64,000 nt of DNA from Constantimarinum furrinae (GCF_014295415.1 NZ_CP052909.1:2170001-2234000); one strand, 5' to 3'. Shown: positions 41,793-51,295, counted from the first letter of the stretch. Numbers and translations: made by a program. Notes: generated by a model not told the origin, from the letters alone.

Positions 41793-43034
41793 CTACTCAT
41801 ACCTCAAACTCTCAATAGGATCGAGCTTGGCGGCTTTGGAAGCCGGATAAGACCCGGCGATCACCGCAACGATAAAGGTGATGATGGTTGCCCATATCAT
41901 GGCCGTCCACGGTAAACTGAAATCAAAGTCAAATATCTGCGAGATTCCAAATCCGGTAAGTACACCCAGAACGATGCCCAGGATACTTCCAAACTGACCA
42001 ATAACTATGGTTTCCATAAAGAATTGCGTGGAAATGGTTGAACGCTTGGCGCCCAACGCCTTTCGTACCCCGATCTCCCGGGTACGCTCGGTCACCGAAA
42101 CTAACATGATGTTCATCAATGCGATCGAAGACCCCAGTATGGTTATAATGCTGATGATCCATGCGGCCATTTCAAGCACGCCGGTAATCTCACCAATTCG
42201 GTTAATAAGATCATCACTGCGTTCTATTCCGAAATTATTCTCTTCCACCGGACTCAAGCGCCGTATATTCCTGAACGTGATGATCGCTTCATCCTGAGCC
42301 CCCTGCATCATCTCCTTATCGTCTACCTTCACACTGATGGTGTAATTGATGTTGGGCTGCGTATAGATACCGCGAGCCACTTGTATGGGGATGAGCACCT
42401 TAAGATCCTGATTGTTTCCGAAAGTAGAACCCTTGGATTCCAGCACCCCGATCACTTTAAATTTGACGCCTCGTACACTAATGGTCTTGTTTAACGGATT
42501 GTCGTCCTTAAAAAGACTTTTTAAAAAATCGGCTCCAATGATACATACCTTATTGTTGTTCTGAATATCGAAAAAGGTAAAGTTCCGGCCTTTATCTACC
42601 TCCGTACCGGTATTGTCGAGATAGTGTTCGTTCACTCCATACACCTGAACTTCCGGATCGGTCTTTTCGTTTTCAAACTTAACTTCGGCTGTCGTAGTTC
42701 CCACAAAGGAAATGGAAGTCTGGGAAAAAGGAAACTCAAACCGCTCCTCAAATTCCCTGATATTGTCGTAACTAATGATAGGATTTACCTTCTGCTTTTC
42801 ACTTCCCTGTTGTCGCTGGGTTGAAAATTCGTAACGCTGAATATTAAACGTATTGGAACCCATGGAGGCAAAATTGGTAGAAATGGTATTCTCCAATGCC
42901 TTCACCGAGCTCAAAATACCCACCAGAGCCCAGATACCGATCCCGATGATAACTATAGTTAAGATCGTTCTAAGCAACTGACTCTTAATAGAATCCAGCG
43001 CAATTCTAACATTCTCCCTGAATAGTGAAAACAT
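41793..43034 (-). CDS. ABC transporter permease, MacB/FtsX family
   Basis: The 413-residue protein has an N-terminal membrane helix, a large periplasmic MacB-type domain (about residues 50-260) and three C-terminal helices of the FtsX domain, with SVTERTREIGVRKALGAKRSTI as the coupling segment. Such permeases work with a MacB-type ATPase and a membrane fusion protein in export or in mechanotransmission. Neither partner is adjacent in the window; the genes downstream of it are ribosomal. Confidence 0.9.
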   Translation of the reverse strand: MFSLFRENVRIALDSIKSQLLRTILTIVIIGIGIWALVGILSSVKALENTISTNFASMGSNTFNIQRYEFSTQRQQGSEKQKVNPIISYDNIREFEERFEFPFSQTSISFVGTTTAEVKFENEKTDPEVQVYGVNEHYLDNTGTEVDKGRNFTFFDIQNNNKVCIIGADFLKSLFKDDNPLNKTISVRGVKFKVIGVLESKGSTFGNNQDLKVLIPIQVARGIYTQPNINYTISVKVDDKEMMQGAQDEAIITFRNIRRLSPVEENNFGIERSDDLINRIGEITGVLEMAAWIISIITILGSSIALMNIMLVSVTERTREIGVRKALGAKRSTISTQFFMETIVIGQFGSILGIVLGVLTGFGISQIFDFDFSLPWTAMIWATIITFIVAVIAGSYPASKAAKLDPIESLRYE

Positions 43035-43105
43035 AAACCTGTCTAAAGTGTTTCTCGTTAGACTACAAACCTACTATAAAGTTACCATTATTTTATTTTT
43101 TTTTA

Positions 43106-43192
43106 GGGCGTTCCCTCCGCTTCGCTCCGGCAGGAGCTTGGCACGGGTCGGGCCTGTCTGCAGTCGCTAAAGCAAAAGCAGATCCCTTTCGC
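43106..43192 (+). repeat. Interspersed repeat beginning GGGCGTTCCC (copy 2)
   Basis: The segment begins GGGCGTTCCCTCCGC and ends GATCCCTTTCGC, which resembles an intergenic element that I recall as widespread in flavobacteria. Its minus strand shares ordered blocks with 2444-2514. It sits 72 bases before the start of the MacB-type permease gene. Confidence 0.5.
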
Positions 43193-43254
43193 AAACCAAC
43201 AAACGCTTAATTTTGCTGTGAATTCGTTTAGAAATTGTGATATTTGTGGAGGAT

Positions 43255-43296
43255 AGTGAGCAGTGAGCGGTGAGCAGTAGGCAGTAGGCAATATGC
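43255..43296. repeat. Heptanucleotide array, 6 units (AGTGAGC)
   Basis: AGTGAGC, AGTGAGC, GGTGAGC, AGTAGGC, AGTAGGC, AATATGC in unbroken 7-base phase. Confidence 0.8.
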
Positions 43297-43322
43297 TTAA
43301 GAAGTTCAAAGCTTTAGAATTA

Positions 43323-43497
43323 AAGACCGATGACTGAAGACCGAAGCAGGAAGCATGTAGCATCAATTGCAAATAACATGCAACCCGCAACTTGAAACCG
43401 GGATGCAGTGGGCAGTGAGCAGTATGAATCAAGAGACATGAACCAAGAGTCAGGAACCAAGAGCCAAGAGTCAGGAACCAAGAGTCTAGAGTCAAGA
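43323..43497. repeat. Long heptanucleotide-phased tract, 25 units of drifting sequence
   Basis: Starting at 43323 the sequence can be cut every 7 bases as AAGACCG, ATGACTG, AAGACCG, AAGCAGG, AAGCATG, TAGCATC and so on to ACCAAGA, GTCAGGA, ACCAAGA, GCCAAGA, GTCAGGA, ACCAAGA, GTCTAGA, GTCAAGA. The middle units (AATTGCA to TGAAACC) are weak. No gene is supported in the 43035-43566 gap; a minus-strand frame across it is a by-product of the repeats. Confidence 0.7.
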
Positions 43498-43566
43498 ATT
43501 TAAAGAATAATATCCTTTACTCTAAATAATTTGAATAAATAATATTAATAAAGAATAACCAATACA

Positions 43567-44937
43567 TTGAAAAAGCCCGGAATTCCTAAAGGTACACGTG
43601 ATTTTTCTCCACAGGAAGTACTTAAGCGCAATTATATCATGCAAACCATCAAGGATTGCTTTACCACCTATGGGTTCCAACCCATTGAGACCCCGTCCTT
43701 CGAGAACAGCGATACCCTCATGGGAAAATACGGGGAAGAAGGGGACCGGCTTATCTTTAAGATCCTAAATAGTGGGGATTATCTCAGTAAGGTAAATGAG
43801 GAATTATACGCAGCACGTGACAGCAACAAACTCACCTCCAAGATCTCCGAAAAGGCCCTGCGCTACGACCTTACCGTACCCTTTGCTCGTTATGTGGTAC
43901 AGCACCAGAATGAGATAGAGTTTCCGTTTAAACGCTACCAGATCCAACCGGTTTGGCGCGCAGACCGTCCTCAAAAAGGACGATTCAGAGAATTTTTCCA
44001 ATGTGATGCCGATGTGGTAGGTTCAACTTCCCTGTGGCAGGAAGTGGAACTGGTGCAACTGTACGACGCTGTATTCAGTAAACTCAATTTAAACGGTGTT
44101 GTAATTAAACTTAACAACCGTAAGATCCTTAGCGGGATCGCGCAGGTGATAGGTGCCGAGGATAAGCTTATCGATTTTACGGTGGCATTAGACAAGCTCG
44201 ATAAGATAGGCGAGGAGGGCGTTAAAAAGGAAATGCGGGAAAAAGGGGTCTCTGAAGATGCCATTAAAAAAGTACAACCCTTATTCGATTCGGTAGGCGA
44301 TGCTTCACAAAAACTGGATATGCTACGTGAGCTTCTGGGAACTTCAGAAACCGGTCTGCAGGGTGTTTCGGAATTGGAGTTCATCACCAAAACCATAAAA
44401 AACCTAGGCCTGCAAACCGCTACGCTGGAGATCGATGTTACTCTCGCACGCGGACTCAACTACTATACCGGAGCTATTTTTGAGGTTGCCGCCCCTTTCG
44501 AAGTAAAAATGGGAAGCATAGGCGGCGGCGGAAGGTACGATGACCTTACGGGTATCTTCGGACTTAAGAACATGAGTGGGGTAGGGATTTCCTTTGGGCT
44601 TGACCGAATCTATCTGGTGCTGGAAGAGCTCCATCTTTTTCCTGAAACCGTTTCTGAAAATACCAAAGTCTTGTTTATTAATTTTGGTGAACATGAAGCC
44701 TTGTACGCCATGAAAGCGATTACAAAATTACGGCAACAGGGTATTCCCGCCGAGCTGTACCCGGACACAGCCAAGATGGGCAAACAAATGGGACATGCCG
44801 ATAAGCGCAACATTCCCTATGTGGTCCTCGCCGGAGAAGCAGAGATGAGTGCACAAACCTATACGCTAAAAAATATGAAAACAGGTGACCAGGAACAGCT
44901 TGATCTTAAGGCGTTGAGTGGGAGGTTGGGATACTGA
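43567..44937 (+). CDS. hisS: Histidine--tRNA ligase
   Basis: HisRS charges tRNA-His. The 456-residue class II synthetase has [21 protein letters not shown], motif 2 FQCDADVVG, the histidine-binding [14 protein letters not shown] and GGGGRYDDL, and a C-terminal anticodon-binding domain ([26 protein letters not shown]). The start is TTG; no ATG lies upstream in frame nearby. It is preceded by the heptanucleotide tracts. Confidence 0.96.
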   Translation: MKKPGIPKGTRDFSPQEVLKRNYIMQTIKDCFTTYGFQPIETPSFENSDTLMGKYGEEGDRLIFKILNSGDYLSKVNEELYAARDSNKLTSKISEKALRYDLTVPFARYVVQHQNEIEFPFKRYQIQPVWRADRPQKGRFREFFQCDADVVGSTSLWQEVELVQLYDAVFSKLNLNGVVIKLNNRKILSGIAQVIGAEDKLIDFTVALDKLDKIGEEGVKKEMREKGVSEDAIKKVQPLFDSVGDASQKLDMLRELLGTSETGLQGVSELEFITKTIKNLGLQTATLEIDVTLARGLNYYTGAIFEVAAPFEVKMGSIGGGGRYDDLTGIFGLKNMSGVGISFGLDRIYLVLEELHLFPETVSENTKVLFINFGEHEALYAMKAITKLRQQGIPAELYPDTAKMGKQMGHADKRNIPYVVLAGEAEMSAQTYTLKNMKTGDQEQLDLKALSGRLGY

Positions 44938-44985
44938 AGTTAATTATAAGGTGTAGATAATAATTTGTAAAACTTAATTTAAGAT

Positions 44986-45861
44986 ATGAACCTTCTTTCA
45001 AAAAATGTTTCATACGGCATAATTGCTCTAACTTTTTGTTTTTGTTCTTGTAATAATGAAGATGACGTGAACTTAAGCGATTCAGTATCAGGTAAACTAG
45101 TGTCAATTACTTCAAATGTTGCTGATTTGGATGCTCAAGATCCTTCCGATTATATAAATCAATTTGAGTATTCAAATCAAAAATTAGAAAATTGGCACTA
45201 CGCGATCGGTCAAATGGGATTAATTACTAATATTTTTTATAATGATGATCTAATTTCAGAAATCTACTATGGAACCGGTATAGAAAATCTTGGTTATCAA
45301 TTTCAATATGATGAGTCATCAAACCTAATTCGAATATCAGGATCTGAGGTTAACCTCATTTTTGATTATACAATAGAATATAACGGAAATCAAGCCATCT
45401 TAAATGATCAACTTGGTTCTGAAAATATTATCGTATTTCTTACGCAAGAAAATAAGATATCCAAATTTACATATGATGATGGAGTGGAAGTCGAATTCAA
45501 CTATAATAATGGTAATTTAAGATCCATTAAACGAAATGATACGAATAATAATGTTGTTTGGGAAGTCACTTATACACACGATAATTTCAAGAATCCTTAC
45601 TCGAACGACTCATTTAAAAATCTTGCAAGTGTGTTTCAGTGGATATCAGTGTGTGGCAATTCAGATCAATTTTTAAGAACAAAAGAATTTCTTATTCTCC
45701 AAAACAAAAATAATATTACCAATGTTGATTTTGATGGTCAAAGTCCTAACCAATATTTTATAAAGGATCAATCATATCAATATACATATTATCAAAATGG
45801 ATATCCAGCAACAAAACATTTAGTCGATCTAGATTCGTCCATTGAGTATATTTACGAATAA
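44986..45861 (+). CDS. Lipoprotein with YD-type beta repeats
   Basis: A lipoprotein signal (CFCSC) opens the 291-residue protein. The body has repeated short YD-style strands (FEYSNQKLENWHYA, YNDDLISEIYYG, FQYDESSNLIRISG, YDDGVEVEFNYNNGNLRSIKR) and ends YTYYQNGYPATKHL, like the end of the lipoprotein at 18071-19234. It is probably a distant paralogue without the cadherin-like part. Codons are strikingly AT-rich compared with hisS next door, which may point to recent acquisition. Function unknown. Confidence 0.65.
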   Translation: MNLLSKNVSYGIIALTFCFCSCNNEDDVNLSDSVSGKLVSITSNVADLDAQDPSDYINQFEYSNQKLENWHYAIGQMGLITNIFYNDDLISEIYYGTGIENLGYQFQYDESSNLIRISGSEVNLIFDYTIEYNGNQAILNDQLGSENIIVFLTQENKISKFTYDDGVEVEFNYNNGNLRSIKRNDTNNNVVWEVTYTHDNFKNPYSNDSFKNLASVFQWISVCGNSDQFLRTKEFLILQNKNNITNVDFDGQSPNQYFIKDQSYQYTYYQNGYPATKHLVDLDSSIEYIYE

Positions 45862-46109
45862 CCCACTCAAACTATTGCCAACAACGGCTATCGCAAAGTA
45901 CTACTGTTGAGTAATTTGATTGGGCTTTCTTCAAAAGTGTTATCTTAACTTCTGAAAAGACAAATTAACGGCACATTCGATGTCGCTGAATCGCACTCAT
46001 TGCTTGCGAAGCTTCAACACCACCTGAGGGTCGGGTTAGGTACCGCTTCACAATTGTCAAAGATCTCACGAAGCGATAGCCAACATAATTAATAAATAAT
46101 TTAATCAAG
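45862..46109. other. Gene-free gap, possible decayed repeat element
   Basis: The gap opens with TATTGCCAACAACGGCTATC, which resembles intergenic elements I recall from flavobacterial genomes, and later holds CCTGAGGGTCGGGTTAGG. No coding frame is convincing. This is a resemblance only. Confidence 0.3.
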
Positions 46110-46487
46110 ATGGAAGTTACAGCCGAAAAAAATGAAAATGTTGCCAAAATGGTATTTGCTTCTATTTATCCACACTATCTGAATAGATTGGAAAAAAACG
46201 GAAGAACTAAAGAAGAACTCGATCAGGTAATTGAATGGTTTACAGGGTTTGACCGGGATGAGTTACAATCTCTTATTGATGAAAAGGCTAGCTTCGGAAC
46301 ATTTTTTAAAAAGGCTAACATACATCCAAATGCCCATTTGATCAAAGGAGTTGTTTGTGGTTATCGTATTGAAGAAATTGAGGATGAATTCGAGGTGTAT
46401 AAACAATGCAGACGTATGGAAAAGCTGATTGACGAATTGGCAAGAGGTCGTAAAATGGAGAAAATTTTACGGAAAGAATCAAATTAG
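46110..46487 (+). CDS. DUF2200 domain protein
   Basis: The 125-residue protein fits DUF2200: MVFASIYPHYLNRLEKNGRTKEELDQVIEWFTGFD, a central PNAHLIKGVVCGYRIEEIED, and the end KLIDELARGRKMEKILR. The family is small, cytoplasmic and of unknown function. It is followed by a DUF6090 gene 50 bases downstream. Confidence 0.88.
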   Translation: MEVTAEKNENVAKMVFASIYPHYLNRLEKNGRTKEELDQVIEWFTGFDRDELQSLIDEKASFGTFFKKANIHPNAHLIKGVVCGYRIEEIEDEFEVYKQCRRMEKLIDELARGRKMEKILRKESN

Positions 46488-46537
46488 CCGCGAATCATCA
46501 TGATCACAATACATATCTTTAGAGAAAACAACCATCA

Positions 46538-47296
46538 ATGATCAAATTCTTTAGACGGATACGACAGCAGCTACTATCTGAAAACAAATTCAGCAAATAC
46601 CTTTTGTATGCCCTTGGAGAAATCGTATTGGTGGTTATTGGGATTTTAATTGCTCTTCAAATTAATAATTGGAATCAGGCCCAAAAGGACCTCAAACTTG
46701 AAAACAATTATTATTGCAGGATCCTAGAAGATTTTGAACTTGATCGTACACTAATATCAAATTCGATTCTAGAAGTTGAAAATAAAATTGTCGTTTCAAA
46801 ACAATTAATAATAGATATGCATAGATCCGATAAGGATAAGAATACATTATTGAATGAATGGCTTAAATCCATACGTCTGGAAGTCTATGTGCCAAGAAAA
46901 GTAGCGTTTCAAGACCTAACCACCTCCGGAAATCTCAGGCTCTTAAATAATCTGGAATTAAAAAATAGCCTATCGCAATATTATAGCAACTTGGAAAATT
47001 TATTAAAACAGATTAACCAAAACAGAGATGAATTGGTGCAGAGATCGTATCCTGTCGATGCCACTGGATTTGGGGTTCAGGAATTCGAATATGTAAAAAA
47101 TTCAATTGGAAAAGATGTCTATGATCTATTACCAAAACTAGATTGGATACATGATACCAACCACGAATATTTTAAGAAATTCCAGAGTGATTTGGTGTTT
47201 AATATTGCCATGTACGAACGTCACAAACAGCATTTGAAAAGAATTTTACAAGAGATGGAAACACCATACGAAAAACTAAAGGAAACCTGTACTTAG
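46538..47296 (+). CDS. DUF6090 family membrane-anchored protein
   Basis: The protein opens with the characteristic IKFFRRIRQQLLSENKFSKYL followed by one membrane helix (LGEIVLVVIGILIALQINNW). About 190 helical residues follow, probably in the periplasm. This family often occurs as runs of paralogues in flavobacteria; here there is one copy. Function unknown. Confidence 0.88.
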   Translation: MIKFFRRIRQQLLSENKFSKYLLYALGEIVLVVIGILIALQINNWNQAQKDLKLENNYYCRILEDFELDRTLISNSILEVENKIVVSKQLIIDMHRSDKDKNTLLNEWLKSIRLEVYVPRKVAFQDLTTSGNLRLLNNLELKNSLSQYYSNLENLLKQINQNRDELVQRSYPVDATGFGVQEFEYVKNSIGKDVYDLLPKLDWIHDTNHEYFKKFQSDLVFNIAMYERHKQHLKRILQEMETPYEKLKETCT

Positions 47297-47312
47297 TTGC
47301 CTAAAGGGCCAA

Positions 47313-49079
47313 TTAATGTACATCAATATAGATTTCATTGAATTTATTCATCATGTCGATGTTTCCAAGCATCACGATTTCGGCGCCCGCGGGAAGTTCT
47401 GTCGCTGCCGATAATAGTGTGAGGACTTTCGAATTTTCCTTGATGGCGATCACCGTTAACCCTGTTTTTGCACCTATTCCGGATTCTGCCAGTGACTTGC
47501 CTGCCAATCGTTGAGGGATCCCGGTCCGAAATAACATAATTCCCTCGCCAAGTACATTTAGCTCCTGCCCCTTAGCAATGGAGAGTACTGCTTCCGAACC
47601 TAAGGTACCATAGCTCAAAACAAAATTAGCACCGGCTCTTAGGATAATATTTATATTCCTTGCCTCCGATATTCGGCTAACAATTCGCAATTCCTTGTTT
47701 AACTGACGACAATAGGAGGCCAGATAAATATTCATAGTATCATCATTGGTAGACAATACGATGGAAGGTGATTCCAATATTCCTGCTTTAATTAATAGAT
47801 CGTAGTCTGATGCCCGACCCTGAAACACCTTATGGCATAACGGCCTTGCTCTTTCGCAAATTTCCGGATCTTTATCTATGAGATTTACGAGAATACCATT
47901 CTTATGCAAGGATTCTGCCACGGCTATTCCCACTTTTCCACCGCCTATCAATAAAACCGGATTAGGGTTTATGTTATAGTCTTGGAAGAGTTCGTCGACA
48001 TTTTCAAGTTGATCCTTGTTCCCTATTAAAATTAAAACGCTTTCATATGTTAGTTTTAAATCACTTTGTACTGGTTTTAATCTGCCTCTTTCGTTTATAG
48101 CCACAATACTGACCCCGAATTTTTGACGTAAGCCAGTTTCCCGTATCGTTTTTGAAACAAGAGGTGTATTAAGCACAGGTAATTCGGCGATAAATAGATC
48201 TTCGTATTGACCAATTGGTTGAGATCGTGCATGTCGGGCATTGACTCTGTTGGCCAATTGTTCTCCAAGCCATCTTTTAAGAGGTAAAACGTGATCGGCA
48301 CCACTCAATTCCTGAACATCAATAGACTCATTATCTGTTGCAATCGCTACTATAGGTACAGAAGGAGCTATTTCACGAATAATAAGAATGATTTTAGTAT
48401 TTAATATGTCATCTCTGTTAACAACGATTAGTTTGGCAACCTTTATGTTCGCGTTGATGTAGGTGTCTTTATTGTCCAATTCACCGAGTACAATCGGAAC
48501 ACCCTCATCAAGATATTGAAGTGCTGTGGCCAGGTCATTTTCTAGTACGAAATATGGCGTCTTTTCTTGATCGAATCGTTCAGAAAGATCTCTTGCTATC
48601 ACATCATAGGAGCACAGTAAAATATGACCGGTTACACCGGGACTTAATTGTCTTGGAACCCTTTTATTACTTTGAGACTTAAGGAAAGGAATATAAAAAT
48701 GTCTTATAAAGGCAAATGGGAGAACGATCAGTAACATGACAATTCCGGAAAGCAATACCACAATACTGAATAATCGACCGATATCAGACTGAAAGGTGAT
48801 ATCTCCAAAACCCAAGGTACTCATTACAGTAAGTGTCCAGTAAAATCCAGTGATCCACGAGTGATCCTGGCCTTCAACCTTTACCATTATAATGTGGAAA
48901 AGCATGGAATAGATCGAGATAACCACACCCAAAAGAATCACGTACTTAAGAAGTAATCTGGAGTTTCTTTTAAAGTCTTTGTCATTCAAATAATATGCTA
49001 ACTGACTACCGACAAATTTCATGGCCCTTGTTGCTAAAAAATGATTATTACGCTCCCATTGTGGATACAAAACATACAA
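47313..49079 (-). CDS. Potassium channel with two RCK/TrkA modules
   Basis: The 588-residue protein has a two-helix pore module with the selectivity filter TLGFGD at residues 88-93, then two consecutive TrkA-N/TrkA-C modules. The second module has an intact nucleotide-binding loop LLIGGGKVGIAVAESL and the acidic residue at its strand end (LIDKD). The first has lost the glycines (HILLCSYDVIARDL). Tandem RCK modules in one chain resemble GsuK and BK-type channels, with nucleotide, calcium or redox gating. It is convergent with the DUF6090 gene. Confidence 0.9.
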   Translation of the reverse strand: MYVLYPQWERNNHFLATRAMKFVGSQLAYYLNDKDFKRNSRLLLKYVILLGVVISIYSMLFHIIMVKVEGQDHSWITGFYWTLTVMSTLGFGDITFQSDIGRLFSIVVLLSGIVMLLIVLPFAFIRHFYIPFLKSQSNKRVPRQLSPGVTGHILLCSYDVIARDLSERFDQEKTPYFVLENDLATALQYLDEGVPIVLGELDNKDTYINANIKVAKLIVVNRDDILNTKIILIIREIAPSVPIVAIATDNESIDVQELSGADHVLPLKRWLGEQLANRVNARHARSQPIGQYEDLFIAELPVLNTPLVSKTIRETGLRQKFGVSIVAINERGRLKPVQSDLKLTYESVLILIGNKDQLENVDELFQDYNINPNPVLLIGGGKVGIAVAESLHKNGILVNLIDKDPEICERARPLCHKVFQGRASDYDLLIKAGILESPSIVLSTNDDTMNIYLASYCRQLNKELRIVSRISEARNINIILRAGANFVLSYGTLGSEAVLSIAKGQELNVLGEGIMLFRTGIPQRLAGKSLAESGIGAKTGLTVIAIKENSKVLTLLSAATELPAGAEIVMLGNIDMMNKFNEIYIDVH

Positions 49080-49725
49080 TTTACGCCATGTTTTTCTTAC
49101 TGCAAGGACAAAATTTGATTTAAATTTACTTTAGAAAAAAAGAGAATTATTTAGCAGACCGTCTGTATTTCCATTTTCTAATGGAGAAAGTAATGGTTAC
49201 TGTACATTTCAATGGAAGTACAAAATCTGATCAAACAAGATAAATAGTAAGTGGGGAGGTCCGATATATTTTCGGAGGCTATTACCATTGTTACCGGTTC
49301 ACATGCCAGTTCGATGGATTCCAATGTAGGCAAGCAAATTGCCTCATGTTACTGGTTGTCAAGGGGTTCGTAATTATAGATTTGATGTTCTAAACAACGA
49401 GAAATGGAAGGAAATAGCCCTTATTATTTTTAAGCGTTTAAAGCAAGAGTGAAAGATTATAATGAAACTTTAATAATGCATAATGTGAGCTAATTAGAAG
49501 GAGTTAGTTGAAAGGTATGTTCTACTTAAAAATCAGTATATTTAGATCTATAATTCTAGATGACAGCTATTTAACTCCATTATAACCTCGCTTTTTAAAG
49601 GGAAAATTCAACTTGTTAACGGTCATGTTCTGAAGGAGTTTAGATTTTCCCCAAGTCTTTCATTCGAGTAACATGCTAAAGCACTTGGTAAAAGATTATG
49701 ATGAGTATGAATTAAAAAAATACAG
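49080..49725. other. 646-base gap without a supported gene
   Basis: No frame with a recognisable family, signal peptide or plausible start was found on either strand. Short frames around 49270-49380 could be remains of a decayed gene, but no family is recognisable. No tandem repeat or heptanucleotide tract is visible. It separates the divergent potassium channel and secreted metalloprotease-like genes. Confidence 0.5.
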
Positions 49726-50634
49726 ATGAATTCAATTAAAACCATTGGGAAGTCATTTTTTTTAGGTCTGAGTATTTTGTTTTTTATGTCAGATCTTCAT
49801 AGTCAGAGTTATAAAAATCTTACGCATTTAAAAGGCGGAAATATTGAAACTTATTATAGTGAAGGGGCACTGGAGCAAGCCGAAGCAATGGCCTTTCTTT
49901 GTGAGAACGTACTTTCTTTTTATAAAACGATCATTGATTTTGAACCCACAGTTACATTGCTTGTACTGTCGCCGACCGATTGGAGTGCGTATACCCATTT
50001 TCCTGTATATGGCATGCCTCATTATCCAAATGCTAAAACACTGGTAGTAGCGTCACAGGACAATGATTTCTGGAAAAGCATGCTCCCACCACTGGATAAT
50101 CTGCCAACCGATCTTGGCAATCAAATTTCTGAAACTTACGTAGACTATAATGGTAAGATCACAATGCGCGCTTTTTTTAATCTGTTGGCGATTCACGAAC
50201 TTGGTCATGCCTATCACGAACAAGGTGGGCTTAGCATGCAACGCAAATGGCTTGGCGAATTATTTTGCAATATGTTTCTTCATACCTTTATAGCTGAAAA
50301 TAGGCCGGAACTATTACCTGCCTTAACGATCTTTCCTAATATGGTCGTATCCTCCACGAGCAGAGAGAGTTTAAAATATTCAACTTTAAATGATTTTGAA
50401 GCCAATTACGGTTTAATCGCAAGCCAACATCCGCAAAATTACGGCTGGTATCAGTGTAGGTTACACACAGCTGCCGGAAACATTTACGATGAAGCCGGTA
50501 TTACTGCATTCAGCAACCTATGGAATACGCTAAAGGCTAATAAAGATCCTATCGACGATGCAGCTTTGGCAGAGCTATTAACTACCCAGGTGCATGAAAG
50601 TGTTGCTCACGTTCAAATGCACTGGAATGACTAG
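49726..50634 (+). CDS. Secreted gluzincin-like zinc metalloprotease candidate
   Basis: The 302-residue protein has a signal peptide (DLHSQ) and a zinc-site HELGH at residues 157-161, with Glu178 in GELFCN 17 residues after the second His, the spacing of a gluzincin third ligand. The N-terminal half (EQAEAMAFLCENVLSFYKTIIDFEPTVTLLVL) resembles the propeptide-like alpha/beta part of similar hypothetical peptidases. I recognise no named family. A metal-dependent hydrolase is likely; the substrate is unknown. Confidence 0.65.
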   Translation: MNSIKTIGKSFFLGLSILFFMSDLHSQSYKNLTHLKGGNIETYYSEGALEQAEAMAFLCENVLSFYKTIIDFEPTVTLLVLSPTDWSAYTHFPVYGMPHYPNAKTLVVASQDNDFWKSMLPPLDNLPTDLGNQISETYVDYNGKITMRAFFNLLAIHELGHAYHEQGGLSMQRKWLGELFCNMFLHTFIAENRPELLPALTIFPNMVVSSTSRESLKYSTLNDFEANYGLIASQHPQNYGWYQCRLHTAAGNIYDEAGITAFSNLWNTLKANKDPIDDAALAELLTTQVHESVAHVQMHWND

Positions 50635-50713
50635 TTTGACGCCCAGTTTATTTAGAGATGTAACATTTTGAAGCTGTAAAATTTATGACCATAGAATTGA
50701 AAATTGACCGTAA

Positions 50714-51295
50714 ATGGTAACAAATCTTTTGTTCATGTCATTATTGGGTATTCTGTTCATTCAATGTTCTATAGACAGGACGATAATTCCAATAAATAAA
50801 GCTGAATTAAAATTACTGAAGGAATTTCAGCAATTGGATTCTGTACATAGCATTCAAATTAGTAGTGAAGACGAGCCTGGACAGAAGCTATGGTTATGCC
50901 TTACTATGGTTTCAAAAAACGGTAAAGCACCTTTAATGAATCAAAAAGTTCATTTGTATCATACCTCCAACAATGGGGATTACGAACCTGCTGACCTGAA
51001 TGACGAATCAACCGCAAGACTAAATGGATTTGCCATTACCGATGCGATGGGGAGGATCTTTGTTCAAACCATCTTGCCCGGTGATTACGGCAGTTCTTCA
51101 GATAATAGACATATCCATACTACTGTTGAAGACGCGATTCCAGAGGCCTACGATATTAATTTCAAGCAGTATACGGGACTATTGGGTAAAAATTTTATCA
51201 AGGGAAGCGATCAGCATTTTATCGCTAATCTGAAACAGACAAAAAACAATACCCTTGTGGTTATCTTAACGATGGAAATAAAAAAAGCGCAATAA
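50714..51295 (+). CDS. Intradiol-dioxygenase-like lipoprotein
   Basis: A lipoprotein signal ends at Cys18 (FIQC). The body has the beta-sandwich layout of intradiol ring-cleavage dioxygenases: NQKVHLYHTSNNGDYEP, LNGFAITDAMGRIFVQTILPGDY and HIHTTV. The four ferric ligands of that family can be placed at Tyr90, Tyr125, His133 and His135, with the HxH spacing conserved. At 193 residues it lacks the N-terminal helical dimer region. It may be a cell-surface enzyme or a non-catalytic relative. It follows the metalloprotease candidate on the same strand after 79 bases. Confidence 0.7.
   Translation: MVTNLLFMSLLGILFIQCSIDRTIIPINKAELKLLKEFQQLDSVHSIQISSEDEPGQKLWLCLTMVSKNGKAPLMNQKVHLYHTSNNGDYEPADLNDESTARLNGFAITDAMGRIFVQTILPGDYGSSSDNRHIHTTVEDAIPEAYDINFKQYTGLLGKNFIKGSDQHFIANLKQTKNNTLVVILTMEIKKAQ

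Noticed and set aside
43103-43495. Minus-strand frame of 130 residues before hisS
   Set aside because: Its sequence is the heptad tracts and the interspersed element translated; no protein family is recognisable.
45965-46147. Minus-strand frame with RPSGGVEASQ-like peptide
   Set aside because: It spans the intergenic gap and the start of the DUF2200 gene on the other strand; it looks like a translated repeat element rather than a gene.
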